From an uncultured Acidobacteriota bacterium (GTDB lineage: Bacteria; Acidobacteriota; Terriglobia; Terriglobales; CAINCZ01), in NCBI GenBank assembly GCA_903847195.1, contig CAINCZ010000189.1:1-29112 (forward strand): a stretch of 29,112 nt of DNA, written 5' to 3'. The notes beneath the pieces were generated by a model. That model did not search any database. It saw only the letters and a list, made by a program, of their open reading frames with translations, and was not told where the DNA came from. Positions 1-7,088 of this stretch are shown here, one piece after another (the first letter of the stretch is position 1; every line of letters begins with the position of its first letter). The translations under genes were made by a program, and so were the position numbers.

Positions 1-70
1 CCCGGGCGCGAGATTCCAGGATCGCTTGCCACTCCGCACTCAGAACCACTGGTCGAGCCACGCGCATCAT
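1..70 (-). CDS. IS630-type transposase, N-terminal fragment (runs off left edge)
   Basis: Reading the minus strand from an ATG at 70 gives an open frame to the window edge: MMRVARPVVLSAEWQAILES, then RAR. This resembles the first helix of IS630-family transposases, which commonly begin with a short basic stretch, a P-hydrophobic-L-S/T motif and an acidic helix. A good ribosome binding site (tggagcgaag) lies directly upstream, and a second ATG follows at 67. Only 23 codons are visible, so the family call is by eye. The catalytic DDE domain would lie outside the window. If correct, the IS end should lie a little to the right, somewhere in 90-170, at a TA dinucleotide. Confidence 0.5.
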   Translation of the reverse strand, partial: MMRVARPVVLSAEWQAILESRAR

Positions 71-218
71 CTTCGCTCCAGTGTATTAGATGATGCCGCT
101 CGCTTATACTGTTCACTATTTACGCCGCACTACACTAGCGCGTCAGGCGGGCGGGAGAGCAACCATCCCGCCGTTCTGCGAGTGCCGGAGGGACTTCCCG
201 GCAGGGGGCAGGTGCCGC

Positions 219-698
219 CTAATTTTGCAGTTCCTCTGCTTCCACTTGCGCGGCCTGAATGCTGTCGGGCTTACGAACGTCAATGCCTCCCTTGAAGAAG
301 GCTCCGTCCTCGATGCTGATGCGGGCGGCCGACACATCGCCGGTGAGCGCGCCGTCGGAGAGGATGTTCACCCGGTCCGTGGCAGATACGTTGCCCCGAA
401 TCCTACCCGCCACCACAACTTCGCGGGCAAAGATATTAGCGGCCACCACGCCGTTGCGGCCGATGGTCAGGCAGCAGCCCGGCAGGTTGATCGAGCCCTC
501 GACATTGCCGTCGATCACCAGGGCGGCCTTGCCGGATATCTCTCCCTTTATGAACAGGCCGTTGTTAATGCTCGCCTGACCGATGTTTGTCTCGTCGGCG
601 AGGCCGTGCTTATGAAGGTCGGGAACTCCCGGTGTGCTCTGTTGTGACGCAGCGGACGAGGTGTTTTTAGGCGAGTCGGATTGGGGGGGTTTCCACAT
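219..698 (-). CDS. Bactofilin (copy 1)
   Basis: 159-residue bactofilin (DUF583/polymer-forming cytoskeletal family). These proteins fold into a right-handed beta-helix and polymerise without nucleotide into filaments that scaffold envelope or cell-shape enzymes at the inner membrane. About residues 45-140 show the family's repeating short strands with G/V/I spacing, for example LVIDGNVEGSI and GRIRGNVSATDRVNI. The N-terminus (about 1-40) is polar and presumably disordered, starting MWKPPQ. The C-terminal tail is short and acidic. The start is the ATG at 698, preceded by aaaagga about 12 bases upstream. It lies 88 bases downstream of a paralogue on the same strand that shares the MWK start, so the two are probably co-transcribed. 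Confidence 0.88.
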   Translation of the reverse strand: MWKPPQSDSPKNTSSAASQQSTPGVPDLHKHGLADETNIGQASINNGLFIKGEISGKAALVIDGNVEGSINLPGCCLTIGRNGVVAANIFAREVVVAGRIRGNVSATDRVNILSDGALTGDVSAARISIEDGAFFKGGIDVRKPDSIQAAQVEAEELQN

Positions 699-786
699 GG
701 GTATCGTTATTCCTTTTCATGACGATTCCGGCCAGGGTGCCCGGGTGGCCTGCATCTCCGGCAGGCGAGTGATCCATTGCCGGTGC

Positions 787-1371
787 TTAACCGTTTTGGC
801 GGATGTTGATGCTGCCTTTGAAGAACGCGCCGTCGGCAATAGTGATGCGGCAAGTTTCTATATCTCCTACCAACTTGCCGGAGGCTCGGATTTCCACACT
901 TTCAGAGGCGACCACTTGTCCTTCGACGCTACCGATCACCACGATGTGGCGCGCCGCGACGCATACGTTCATGTTTGCCGACATGCTGCTGACAACCCTG
1001 CCATGCTGGCCAATGGTCACGCGTTCCTCGGGGATGTTGATGCTGCCAATCACCGCGCCATCCACATGGAGCGATCCGGTGCCGCTAATTGCACCTTTGA
1101 AAGTCAGCCCTTTCCCTAGCGTCGACGCGTCGCTCTCGCCGTGCATCGAATACGGCCGGATCGCCGCGCTGGCGAGCGGAGAAACACGGAAGGGCGCGGG
1201 AGCAGCGGCGTGGGAAGCAGCGGCAGCGAGGACGGGACCATGGCTGTCATCGGGAGCGGCGGTGGAAACGGGAACTTCTGGAACGGCAGCGGGGGGTGCT
1301 TCTGAACGCACTGGCTGTGGGGTAGGATCGGTGGTTGAGTAAATGTTCGCGGTCTTACTGCTCTTCCACAT
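787..1371 (-). CDS. Bactofilin (copy 2)
   Basis: 194-residue bactofilin with a longer disordered N-terminal region (about residues 1-85, rich in Ala, Pro and Ser), then the beta-helix core (about 90-190) with repeats such as SLHVDGAVIGSI and HIVVIGSVEGQVV. I place the start at 1371 (MWKSSK) because the paralogue at 219-698 also begins MWK. An in-frame ATG at 1389 would add MRRIVS, and ribosome binding sites are weak for both. The two core domains align over their whole length, including a shared GAFFKG motif near the end, so this is a tandem duplication that has diverged mostly in the N-terminal linker. A TATAAT -10 box lies about 50 bases upstream. Bactofilins often act in pairs that co-polymerise, which is possible here but not shown. 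Confidence 0.87.
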   Translation of the reverse strand: MWKSSKTANIYSTTDPTPQPVRSEAPPAAVPEVPVSTAAPDDSHGPVLAAAASHAAAPAPFRVSPLASAAIRPYSMHGESDASTLGKGLTFKGAISGTGSLHVDGAVIGSINIPEERVTIGQHGRVVSSMSANMNVCVAARHIVVIGSVEGQVVASESVEIRASGKLVGDIETCRITIADGAFFKGSINIRQNG

Positions 1372-1804
1372 GCTCACGATTCGTCTCATCTCTTACGACA
1401 CAGTTACCAGAGTCGCCTAATTATACTAGCACACAAAAATCTCGACCGGTGACAGTAAATTCATTGTGCCGGGGGCCAATCACCCAAGCAAGGAACTCGG
1501 ATCTGTTTGGGTTACTTTGGGAACCTTGAATTTTTTGGGCGGAACAGCAGGCGGTTCAATCTATTCTCAAGCTACTTTCAAACTAGTACTCCTACGACTA
1601 TCTTCGCTGGTGCTCCTGCGTTGTGCGCCGCTAATTACGCCGGGAAGTTCATCGTTCTGATGGAGCCGACTCAGCCTGAGTTCGGCGTAGCGAAGAAATC
1701 TATACCCACTCGGCCTCAAAAGCCCAAGTCCCTCTTGCAGAATACTTTGAATAGCTTCCCGGCGGAAGGAACCGTGCAGAAGCTTCCTGTGGATGAGACC
1801 ACTT
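1372..1804. other. Intergenic stretch of about 430 bases
   Basis: Apart from the -10 box at 1420-1425, this stretch holds no convincing gene. It is less GC-rich than its surroundings. Short open frames exist (for example a plus-strand frame from 1507) but lack family similarity and ribosome binding sites and run into the acetyltransferase gene. At 1670-1702 the sequence tcagcctgag...gcgaagaaatct looks like a decayed, inverted copy of the repeat seen at 2522 and 3454. Confidence 0.5.
1420..1425 (-). promoter_or_regulatory. Candidate -10 box of the bactofilin pair
   Basis: The minus strand reads TATAAT, a perfect sigma70-type -10, ending about 49 bases before the ATG at 1371. No convincing -35 hexamer is seen 16-18 bases upstream. 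Transcription from here would cover both bactofilin genes. Confidence 0.4.
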
Positions 1805-2449
1805 CTATGTTTGGTCCACTGCGTCGAGGAACTCCTGCAGGCGCTGGAAATAGAGGCCGAGGTGATAGCCGTCCATCAGGCCATGATGAACCTGGAGCGA
1901 GAAGGGCATGACGAGCCGCTCGCCCTGGCGCTCGAAGCGTCCCCAGGAGATTTTCGGAGTCGAGTCCTGCCCGATCTTCGCCACGGGACGGATGAACTGG
2001 GTGTAACGCACCCACGGCATGGATGAGTATATGATGACATCGAGGCGACCCTTGAGGGCGCCCATGCCGTGGTTGGCCACTGGACGGTCCGCCTGTGTGC
2101 GCGCGCGGCGGCAGAATTCGACCATCGATTCATCTGGTGCGGCCGCCTCGGGCTCGACGATCACGAACAGTTCGCTGCCCGAGCGCAGATGGGTGAAGCC
2201 CGGATGAATGCAGTCGAGCAGGCACGGCTTGCCGTCGGCGATACGGTAGCGGAAGTTCTCGATGCCATTGGCAACGGCGGTGGCCGCGTAGACCATGGCG
2301 AGGTAGAAGGAAATCCCGTGGCGGCGGGTGAAAGCATGCAGCCGGGTCACGTCCACGTCGGCGGTGACGAAGATGTAGGGGAAGTCGGTGCCGAGGTAGC
2401 AGAGAAAGTGGTCCCGGCGTTCCCAGGTTTCAAGGTTGATCGGTTCCAT
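1805..2449 (-). CDS. Chloramphenicol acetyltransferase-like protein
   Basis: 214 residues, the usual length of classical type A CAT subunits (about 210-220). These are cytoplasmic trimers that transfer acetyl from acetyl-CoA to the 3-hydroxyl of chloramphenicol. The C-terminal motif HHGLMDGYH carries the catalytic His (H189) and the structural Asp (D193) of the family motif HHxxxDG. The N-terminal part (HGISFYLAMVYAATAVAN, about 44-61) also fits the fold. I start at 2449 (MEPINLETWERR), which gives the normal CAT N-terminus. The frame stays open further upstream, but that extension crosses the dispersed repeat at 2522-2617 and is an artefact. The gene stands alone on the minus strand. Chromosomal CAT-like genes in soil bacteria need not confer resistance, so the substrate is unproven. 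Confidence 0.85.
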   Translation of the reverse strand: MEPINLETWERRDHFLCYLGTDFPYIFVTADVDVTRLHAFTRRHGISFYLAMVYAATAVANGIENFRYRIADGKPCLLDCIHPGFTHLRSGSELFVIVEPEAAAPDESMVEFCRRARTQADRPVANHGMGALKGRLDVIIYSSMPWVRYTQFIRPVAKIGQDSTPKISWGRFERQGERLVMPFSLQVHHGLMDGYHLGLYFQRLQEFLDAVDQT

Positions 2450-2513
2450 CGCCACGGCTTGGCCTCGCTGGTTGCTGCTGCCGACATTATAGGTGCGGGT
2501 GGGACGCGCGCAG

Positions 2514-2617
2514 AACAGCAGATCCTTCGCTTCGCTCAGGATGACAAACCGGGAAAGAGACAACGTCAAAACCCCCACCCTAACGCGCCAACATCGGGCG
2601 CGTGAGGATGGGGCACC
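2514..2617 (+). repeat. Composite dispersed repeat, copy 1
   Basis: Two modules in tandem. Module A (2522-2541) is atccttcgcttcgctcagga, an imperfect palindrome whose reverse translation gives the string VILSEAKDL. Module B (2575-2617) is a hairpin: left arm ccaccctaacgcgcc, loop near aacatc, right arm gggcgcgtgaggatgggg, ending with the tail gcacc. They are joined by a spacer containing gggaaagagacaacgtc. A second composite with the same layout lies at 3446-3545, so the TonB_C gene sits between two direct copies. Confidence 0.85.
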
Positions 2618-2680
2618 TGCGAAATGATGCGGCGGGCGGAACGCTCTGCGGAAATTGTCGCCGGGCGGGCGCAGGGCGCG

Positions 2681-2686
2681 TAGAAT
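2681..2686 (+). promoter_or_regulatory. Candidate -10 box of the TonB_C gene
   Basis: TAGAAT ends 10 bases before the first ATG (2697). A transcript starting about 7 bases downstream would have almost no leader, which would fit the lack of a Shine-Dalgarno sequence. The nearest -35-like hexamer (TTGTCG, 2655) is 20 bases away, which is too far. The call is tentative. Confidence 0.3.
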
Positions 2687-2696
2687 TTTCTGCACC

Positions 2697-3407
2697 ATGA
2701 TGACCAACCTGCGAAAGCTGATTTGCCTGGCGCTGTTGGCCGGGCTCCCTCTCTTGATGGTCGCGCAGGAGCCCTCTGCGGCGGTGCAAGCTAAGCTACC
2801 GGACTCCGTGGGGTTGGTTGCGATCAAGACGGTGCAGCCCGCCTACCCGCAGATGGCGGAAGGGCAGGCGATGCAAAGGCGGGTTACGGTGCGCCTGCAA
2901 GTAGCCGAGTCGGGCGAGGTGGAGGCGGTGGAGGTGGTGAGCGGCGACGCGCTGCTGGCCGAGGCGGTGGTGGCAGCCTGCCGCGAGTGGCAGTTCAAGG
3001 CGTTTATTAAGGACGGCTTGCCGATCAAGATCGCGACGCGGGTGACTTATGAATTTTTGCCCGCCGACAAGAGCGTGAAGCTGGTGCAAACAGCTCCGAC
3101 GGCGGCAAACACCGCAGCCCCCTTGCGCGTGTTGCAGGCAGCAGCGGAGCTGCAACTGGCTCGGAAGGTGACTCCCCAATACCCGCCCATCGCGCGGGAT
3201 GGCCGGATCATGGGGGACGTGGTGCTGCGCGCAGTGATCAGCAAGGAGGGCGTGATCACCGACCTGCGGCTCATCACCGGTCATCCGATGTTGGCTCCAG
3301 CTGCAATCAAGGCTGTCCGGCAGTGGCAGTACAAGCCATACCTGCTGAATGGCGAGCCGGTCGAGGTGGAGACGCTGATCACGGTGAGGTTTCAGTTAGG
3401 CCGTTGA
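2697..3407 (+). CDS. Exported protein with two TonB C-terminal domains
   Basis: 236 residues. A signal peptide or N-terminal anchor (about 1-23, LICLALLAGLPLLMVAQ) is followed by two TonB_C domains. The first spans about 42-123 (VQPAYPQMA...WQFKAF...VTYEFLP) and the second about 154-235 (VTPQYPPIA...WQYKPYLLNG...ITVRFQ). Each shows the YP start, the central G-V/VxVxxSG strand and the WQFKP-like signature of the domain by which TonB contacts outer-membrane receptors. The long proline-rich spacer of a true TonB is missing, so this is more likely a periplasmic TonB_C-only protein than the energy transducer itself. I start at the first of two ATGs (2697, 2700). No ExbB, ExbD or receptor gene is present nearby. 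Confidence 0.8.
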   Translation: MMTNLRKLICLALLAGLPLLMVAQEPSAAVQAKLPDSVGLVAIKTVQPAYPQMAEGQAMQRRVTVRLQVAESGEVEAVEVVSGDALLAEAVVAACREWQFKAFIKDGLPIKIATRVTYEFLPADKSVKLVQTAPTAANTAAPLRVLQAAAELQLARKVTPQYPPIARDGRIMGDVVLRAVISKEGVITDLRLITGHPMLAPAAIKAVRQWQYKPYLLNGEPVEVETLITVRFQLGR

Positions 3408-3445
3408 TGGACTGCCTGATCGGGTCATGCTTCAGCTGGCGGGCA

Positions 3446-3545
3446 AACAGCATATCCTTCGCTTCGCTCAGGATGACAAACAGGGAAAGAGACAACGTCC
3501 CCCCACCCTAACGCGCCAACATCGGGCGCGTGAGGATGGGGCACC
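3446..3545 (+). repeat. Composite dispersed repeat, copy 2
   Basis: Same layout and orientation as the copy at 2514-2617. Module A is at 3454-3473 (identical over its 20 bases) and is followed by tgacaaa. The shared spacer gggaaagagacaacgtc comes next, then the hairpin module B at 3503-3545, identical in its arms, loop and GGGGCACC tail. The spacer is four bases shorter than in copy 1. Confidence 0.85.
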
Positions 3546-3664
3546 GGCAGTGAGGTGCGGGCTTGCGACGTTCCCTGCCCGGGCGGGGATGGTTTTTGGG
3601 AGATGCCGAATCCGCTAAAGCGTCCCGGACGGTGTGCCGATGAAGAGATTTGACGGGCACATCT

Positions 3665-4363
3665 ATGCATCCAATCAGGGCTGACAAAGGGTTCCTCCAC
3701 TTCTCCGATCCGGTGTTCTCTGATTGCGCGCATGACGAGTTGTCGCGGCTGCTCTCGGCCGTACCCGCGCTGCCGGACACCCTTCTCAAACTGGAAGCCG
3801 CGCTGGAACCGGCGACGGTGGACCTGAACGCGGTGTGCGCGGTGATCCGCGCCGATCTGGGACTGGCGCTGCGGGTGCTTCCGCTCGGGCCGGTGCCGCT
3901 GGACCCATCCTTTAACGCGTTGCAGCAGTGCGTGCTGGAGGCGGGCATCAGTTGCCTGCGCACGGTGGGGCATACCACGCCGCCGCTGGCGCTGAGCCAC
4001 CGCAATCCGCAACTGCACGTGGAACTGGTGGGCCTGTGGCAGCACTCGCGGCTGGTGGCCGAGTGCGCCGAGCGCATCGCGGTGGAGGGCGGCGAGGTGG
4101 ATCCCGACAAGGCCTACGTGGCGGGCCTGCTGCACGACGTGCTGGCTCTGACCGCCAAGCTCGGCACGACGGCCAAGCTGGCCGCGCTCTTCCAGGACAA
4201 GGAACAGATCGACGCGCGGCGACTGGCGCTGGCGTGGAAGATTCCGTCCTACGCGCTTGAGAGCGTGGAGACACGGGGCGTGGGCTTCCGCTGCGTGGGT
4301 CCGGTGGCCACCGCCGTGGCCGCCGCGCACGAACAGATCAGCGCGCCCATGGCCCGCTCGTAA
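3665..4363 (+). CDS. HDOD domain protein
   Basis: 232 residues with one HDOD domain over most of the length. HDOD proteins are HD-domain relatives that usually lack phosphohydrolase activity and act in signalling. Visible landmarks are the N-terminal LLSAVPALPDTLLKLEAAL helix (about 28-46), the region VIRADLGLALRVLPLG (about 60-75), LWQHSRLVAECAERIA (about 128-143), and GLLHDVLAL (about 157-165) where a true HD enzyme has its HD pair. The start is uncertain. The ATG at 3665 gives MHPIRADKGF, and a TTG at 3650 with agag upstream would add five residues. No attached GGDEF, EAL or receiver domain is present, so the partner is unknown. Confidence 0.75.
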   Translation: MHPIRADKGFLHFSDPVFSDCAHDELSRLLSAVPALPDTLLKLEAALEPATVDLNAVCAVIRADLGLALRVLPLGPVPLDPSFNALQQCVLEAGISCLRTVGHTTPPLALSHRNPQLHVELVGLWQHSRLVAECAERIAVEGGEVDPDKAYVAGLLHDVLALTAKLGTTAKLAALFQDKEQIDARRLALAWKIPSYALESVETRGVGFRCVGPVATAVAAAHEQISAPMARS

Positions 4364-4681
4364 GGGGCCAAACGCCCAAGGCAAAGCCCTGAGAGCCAAA
4401 GTCAAAACACCCACCCTAACGCGCCAAAGTCGGGCGCGTTAGGGTGGGGCGCCCGGCCGCGGCGAACAAACTTCGCGAGGACGCGCAGGAAATCGTGGGA
4501 TGGGCCGAGGCCCCGGGTGTATGCTGTCGCCACGGGGGCGTGCCCAGGCCAGCTTGATGTTGCCGGCAAGCCTTCTCTAAACATTCAGCGAAAATTGAAG
4601 GGCTACGGGCCGCCATGGGAGAGTCATGGGCCGGGGCGGCGTGGCGCACTTGAGTATTCGGGACGAATCGGACCAGCGACT
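4364..4681. other. Intergenic stretch of about 320 bases
   Basis: It contains the hairpin repeat at 4410-4452. The remainder (4453-4681) is GC-rich, and I see no RNA gene or strong promoter in it. A frame open from 4517 joins the MFS gene but lacks a plausible start, so it is treated as untranslated. Confidence 0.5.
4410..4452 (+). repeat. Hairpin repeat, perfect-stem copy
   Basis: A 16-base-pair perfect stem, arms cccaccctaacgcgcc (4410-4425) and ggcgcgttagggtggg (4433-4448), with a 7-base loop and the tail gcgcc. It is the same family as module B at 2575 and 3503, but here both arms match exactly. It is preceded by gtcaaaa, as are two other copies. It lies 46 bases after the HDOD stop and could work as a terminator-like structure, though no T-tract follows. 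Confidence 0.85.
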
Positions 4682-5932
4682 ATGGGCACCTCCAGCGAAT
4701 CACCGGCCGCAGCCGTGGCCGTCGATGCGCCGCAGCGCGCGGCGAACGACACCGTATTCTCGATCCTGCTGATCATCAGCTTCTGCCACCTGCTCAACGA
4801 CACCGTGCAGGTGGTGGTGATGTCGTATTACCCGGTGCTGAAGCAGACGTTTCACCTGACGTTTGCGCGGGTCGGGCTGATTACGCTGACGTATCAGCTG
4901 ACGGCGTCGCTGCTGCAACCGCTGGTGGGCTACTTCACCGACCGGAAGCCGCTGCCCTTCTCGCTGCCGGTGGGGATGACGGTTACCATGCTGGGGCTGC
5001 TCTCGTGGTCGGTGGCGCACACCTTTCCGATGCTGCTGGTCTCGGCGGCGATGGTGGGCGTGGGCTCGTCGGTGTTTCATCCGGAGTCGTCGCGGGTGGC
5101 GCGGATGGCGTCGGGCGGACGGCACGGGCTGGCGCAGTCGATCTTCCAGGTGGGTGGAAACGCGGGGGCGGCGATCGGTCCGCTGCTGTGCGCCTTCATC
5201 GTGGTGCCGCGCGGGCAGTACAGCCTCGGATATTTCTCGCTGGTCGCGCTGCTGGCGCTGCTGCTGCTGACGGCCGTGGGACGCTGGTACAAGCGGCGCG
5301 GTCCGCTGAAGGCCAAGCCTCGCCCGGTATTGGCCGCCGGGTCGGGCACGCCGCTGAGCCGCGGGCGCGTGACGTCATCGATCAGCGTGCTGCTGGTGCT
5401 GATCTTCTCGAAGTATTTCTACCTGTCGAGCCTCAACGTCTATTACACCTTCTACCTGATCAGCAAGTTTCACCTGACGGTGCCGCAGGCGCAGGTGCGG
5501 CTGTTCGTGTTCCTGGGCGCGGTGGCGGTTGGCACCGTGGTCGGCGGACCGATCGGCGACCGCATCGGGCGCAAGTACGTGATCTGGTGCTCGATCCTCG
5601 GCGTGCTGCCGTTTACGCTCATGCTGCCGTACGCCAATCTGTTCTGGACGACGCTGCTGAGCATCGTGATCGGCGTGGTGCTGGCGTCGGCGTTTTCGGC
5701 CATCGTGGTCTTTGCGCAGGAGCTGATGCCGGGACGCGTGGGGATGGTCTCGGGGCTGTTCTTTGGCTTTGCCTTCGGCATGAGCGGCGTGGGCGCGGCC
5801 GTGCTGGGCAAGGTGGCCGACGTTTACGGGATCAGCTTCGTGTACCAGATCTGCTCGTTTTTGCCGCTGATCGGGTTGATGACGGCGTTGCTGCCCAACC
5901 TGGAGCCCAAACGCCGCAAGGCGACGGCGTAA
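4682..5932 (+). CDS. fsr: MFS exporter, fosmidomycin resistance (Fsr) family
   Basis: 416 residues, close to the roughly 406 of E. coli Fsr. It is an inner-membrane drug:proton antiporter of the major facilitator superfamily with about twelve hydrophobic segments in two halves, separated by a basic loop near residues 200-230 (RWYKRRGPLKAKPRP). Family landmarks are FCHLLNDTVQVVVMSYYPVLK near the first membrane segment (about 36-56), GYFTDRKP in the loop between segments 2 and 3, and GGPIGDRIGRKYV (about 291-303), the MFS motif A of the second half. I start at 4682 (MGTSSESPAA), which gives the usual short cytoplasmic N-terminus; the upstream ribosome binding site is weak. Substrate is inferred from the family only. 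It has no neighbouring regulator. Confidence 0.85.
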   Translation: MGTSSESPAAAVAVDAPQRAANDTVFSILLIISFCHLLNDTVQVVVMSYYPVLKQTFHLTFARVGLITLTYQLTASLLQPLVGYFTDRKPLPFSLPVGMTVTMLGLLSWSVAHTFPMLLVSAAMVGVGSSVFHPESSRVARMASGGRHGLAQSIFQVGGNAGAAIGPLLCAFIVVPRGQYSLGYFSLVALLALLLLTAVGRWYKRRGPLKAKPRPVLAAGSGTPLSRGRVTSSISVLLVLIFSKYFYLSSLNVYYTFYLISKFHLTVPQAQVRLFVFLGAVAVGTVVGGPIGDRIGRKYVIWCSILGVLPFTLMLPYANLFWTTLLSIVIGVVLASAFSAIVVFAQELMPGRVGMVSGLFFGFAFGMSGVGAAVLGKVADVYGISFVYQICSFLPLIGLMTALLPNLEPKRRKATA

Positions 5933-5941
5933 CGTTATAAA

Positions 5942-5985
5942 GGCCCCGCCCTTCGCCAAAAGACGGCGAAAGGGTGGGCCACCCG
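5942..5985 (+). repeat. Hairpin repeat (CCCTTCGCC type)
   Basis: Arms ggccccgcccttcgcc and ggcgaaagggtgggcc with a short A-rich loop, then the tail acccgcgg. It is in the same orientation as the other copies and lies ten bases after the MFS stop. Confidence 0.7.
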
Positions 5986-6129
5986 CGGAAGATCTCCACG
6001 GGCATTAGGCCTTGGCAATCCCGCACAAGTGTCGTAGATTGCTGCGCGGGAAGCACATGCACGAAAACTGAACGACCTGTTCGTCTGCCGCACTAAGCCG
6101 GGAATCACACTTTCACCTGGAGGGGACCA

Positions 6130-7014
6130 ATGCTGCTGAAGTCTCGCACCGCAAGACTGACCGTTTCTTTGCTGCTGCTGACGTTTGCCACGCTGATGCT
6201 GGCGCCCGCACCGGCGCTGGCGCAGGCGCCGAAGGCGCAGGGCTACTCGGATCCAAAGATGCCGGACACGGATGAAGAGCGCATCCAGGAGCTGGCGATC
6301 GCCTACCACATCCTGTTTGCCAACAACGTCATTGACGGCTGGGGGCACGTGAGCGTGCGCTCGGCAAAGAATCCGAAGCACTACTACATCGCCCGGCACC
6401 TGGCGCCGGTGCTGGTGACCAAGGACGACATCTACGAGTGCGACGAGAACAGCGTGCCGGTGAAGCCGGGCGTGCAACTGGTCAGCGAACGCTTCATCCA
6501 CGGCGAGATCTACCGGGCGCGTCCGGAGGTGATGGCCGTGGTGCACAGCCACGCGCAGTCGGTGATTCCGTTTGGCGTGACCGGGGTGCCGCTGCGTCCC
6601 ATCATGCACATGGCCGGGTTCATGCCGCCGAAGGTGCCGATCTTCGAAATCCGCGACGCGGAGGGCGAGGACAACAACATCCTGGTGCAGAAGATTCCGA
6701 CCGGCGCCGCGCTGGCCAAGGCGCTGGGCACGAGTTCGGTTGTGCTGATGCGCGGGCACGGCATGAGCGTGGTGGCCCCGACGCTGCGCACCGCGGTCTT
6801 CCGCGCGATTTATACGCAGGCGAACGCCGCCATCCAGTTGCAGTCGATGGCGATCGGCACGCCGGTGTTCTTGAACGAGAAGGAAGCCTTCAAGGTCAAT
6901 GTGAACAATGAACGCAGCCTGCGGGCGTGGAACTACTGGGTGGCGCAGTCGGAGGTAGTGTCGGCTCCGCTGATTAAGGCCATGCCGAAGGAAGGCGGGG
7001 CGGCGGCGAAGTAG
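6130..7014 (+). CDS. Exported class II aldolase/adducin-family protein
   Basis: 294 residues. Residues 1-31 form a clear Sec signal peptide: basic start (LLKSRTARL), hydrophobic core (TVSLLLLTFATLMLA) and an ALA cleavage site before QAPKAQ. The rest is a class II (zinc) aldolase/adducin fold. It retains E120 (SERFIHGEIY), the HxH pair H139/H141 (VVHSHAQS) and a third metal-site His, H210 (MRGHGMS). Family members such as fuculose-1-phosphate aldolase and ribulose-5-phosphate epimerase are cytoplasmic, so a periplasmic location is unusual. The natural substrate cannot be a cytoplasmic sugar phosphate if export is real. A strong ribosome binding site (tggagggg) precedes the ATG. The gene is followed by a bidirectional terminator. 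Confidence 0.8.
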   Translation: MLLKSRTARLTVSLLLLTFATLMLAPAPALAQAPKAQGYSDPKMPDTDEERIQELAIAYHILFANNVIDGWGHVSVRSAKNPKHYYIARHLAPVLVTKDDIYECDENSVPVKPGVQLVSERFIHGEIYRARPEVMAVVHSHAQSVIPFGVTGVPLRPIMHMAGFMPPKVPIFEIRDAEGEDNNILVQKIPTGAALAKALGTSSVVLMRGHGMSVVAPTLRTAVFRAIYTQANAAIQLQSMAIGTPVFLNEKEAFKVNVNNERSLRAWNYWVAQSEVVSAPLIKAMPKEGGAAAK

Positions 7015-7037
7015 GCTGGCCGGCCAGGGAAACAAAG

Positions 7038-7065
7038 AAGAGCCGCCCGGATTGGCGGCTCTTTT
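7038..7065. terminator. Bidirectional rho-independent terminator
   Basis: Ten-base-pair perfect stem, aagagccgcc (7038-7047) and ggcggctctt (7054-7063), with loop cggatt. On the plus strand the stem runs into cttttc. On the minus strand it runs into a T-rich stretch (cttctttgttt). It lies between the convergent aldolase and BASS genes and suits both. Confidence 0.85.
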
Positions 7066-7088
7066 CATTGTGTTCCTGCTCTCAGTAG

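Noticed and set aside
2450..2827. N-terminal extension of the CAT-like protein
   Set aside because: The extension is translated from the dispersed repeat and from DNA overlapping the start of the TonB_C gene; the family length fits the start at 2449.
2514..3545. Composite transposon around the TonB_C gene
   Set aside because: The flanking repeats are short, carry no transposase and are direct rather than terminal inverted repeats; a non-coding repeat family explains them better.
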